Assembly: GCA_009760855.2 (NCBI GenBank) | Contig: WPIO01000024.1 | Coordinates: 1,048,501 to 1,108,500 of the forward strand | Direction: 5' to 3' | DNA: 60,000 bases | Source of the DNA: Cristatella mucedo | Lineage: Eukaryota > Bryozoa > Phylactolaemata > Cristatellidae | In this document: positions 59,426 through 60,000 of the stretch, piece by piece | How positions within the stretch are numbered: the first letter of the stretch is position 1 | How the letters are laid out: each line of letters begins with the position of its first letter | Program-made: the position numbers and the translations under genes | Notes under the pieces: model-generated | What the model was told of the DNA's origin: nothing | Database searches by the model: none | What the model saw: the letters and a program-made list of their open reading frames with translations, nothing else

Positions 59426-59520
59426 TACATTGGCATAGCACCCTCAGATAACTTAATCTCTTTCTAAGCCCTTTAAACTTGCTGTTAGGATGACATACGA
59501 ATAAGTTATATTATCATTAT
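59426..59520 (-). mobile_element. LINE 3' tail fragment, minus strand
   Basis: 'catagcaccctcagataacttaatctctttctaagccctttaaa' is the terminal stem-loop region of the main LINE in reverse, only about 95 bases long. Confidence 0.65.
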
Positions 59521-59569
59521 AATATTATACACCAATTGTTGCCCCCATAACAAATATTGTAACGGTCCC

Positions 59570-60000
59570 TGGCTAACGGTGAAGTCTGCCCCTGAAAACA
59601 CCTACAATCAGCCTACTCAGCAGAAAGTTTACTCAGTAGAAAGTTATCCTAGATATGGAGAAATTAGTAACATACCTGTGGTCTGCCTTCTGCCATTCTT
59701 ATCCAAGATGCATGAACGAGTCCAGCAGCTAGACGATTATTATCTAAGTTCATCAGATCTTGCTAGCTAGTTCAGATTGGATTTCGAGTAACCATTCTAC
59801 ATAAACAGCTCTGCTTCATGGCGGCTGACTGTAATCAGGGCGTGCTGTTCCAAAACAACGTTATTGGATGAGCACAATGCTTCCATTGTCAGCTTGGCCT
59901 ATTTTCAGCTGAACATTGCCAAAATCAGGGCCTCATACAAGAGTTCGACTGTCAAACAGTCTGGATGGAGGATGGAGGGCATCAGATCGGGGCTGTCGCA
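59570..60000 (+). mobile_element. decayed LINE reverse transcriptase, running off the right edge
   Basis: 'ISNIPVVCLLPFLSKMHERV' with 'YYLSSSDLAS' corresponds to the RT fingers region of the 35.3 kb copy. After a large internal deletion, 'VSLAYFQLNIAKIRAS'-like sequence (59890-59935) corresponds to the region after the catalytic box. There are stops and frameshifts throughout. Confidence 0.72.

Overview
This is eukaryotic, intron-rich animal DNA, most likely from a non-vertebrate metazoan. I cannot name the species. Three things point this way: GT-AG introns of mostly 80-500 bases, orthologues of two animal genes, and a dense load of CR1/L2-like LINEs, tRNA-derived SINEs, hAT and mariner-type elements and long microsatellites.

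Layout. 1-3.7 kb: decayed LINE and SINE pieces. 3.7-4.8 kb: a GC-rich, apparently bidirectional promoter between the first coding exon of an unidentified minus-strand gene and a large plus-strand gene. 4.84-27.3 kb: a complete 46-exon Domino/EP400/SRCAP-class chromatin remodeller. I followed reading phase across all 46 exons; the coding length is 7,866 nt (2,621 residues plus stop). It combines an HSA domain, a SRCAP/SWR1-like split ATPase, an EP400-like SANT domain and a Q/S/T-rich tail. If the intron after base 16269 is not removed, the frame stays open for 175 more codons to an AT-hook, a stop and a poly(A) signal, which predicts a second 1,912-residue protein. Drosophila domino likewise makes two proteins with different C-termini from one gene. 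27.3-31 kb: 3' UTR, one SINE and featureless DNA. 31.1-32.3 kb: a decayed ZMYM1-like hAT transposase.

32.8-46.6 kb, minus strand: five exons of a CASTOR (cytosolic arginine sensor for mTORC1) family gene. Its N-terminal exon and probably its last few codons were not found. Its introns hold several LINE copies, SINEs, a mariner-type MITE fragment, a 174-base pure CT tract and a 173-bp MITE closely resembling the SPIN hAT family, known for repeated horizontal transfer between animals. 46.6-60 kb: almost entirely repeats, including a solo LTR inserted in a LINE, two SINE families and compound dinucleotide tracts. No further gene can be supported there.

The remodeller acts in the nucleus on H2A-variant exchange and Tip60-type acetylation. 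The CASTOR protein acts in the cytosol on nutrient signalling. Nothing in the sequence links the two genes functionally. The repeats form one interacting population: the LINE 3' end carries a stem-loop that one SINE family also carries in its tail, which suggests that SINE is mobilised by LINE machinery.
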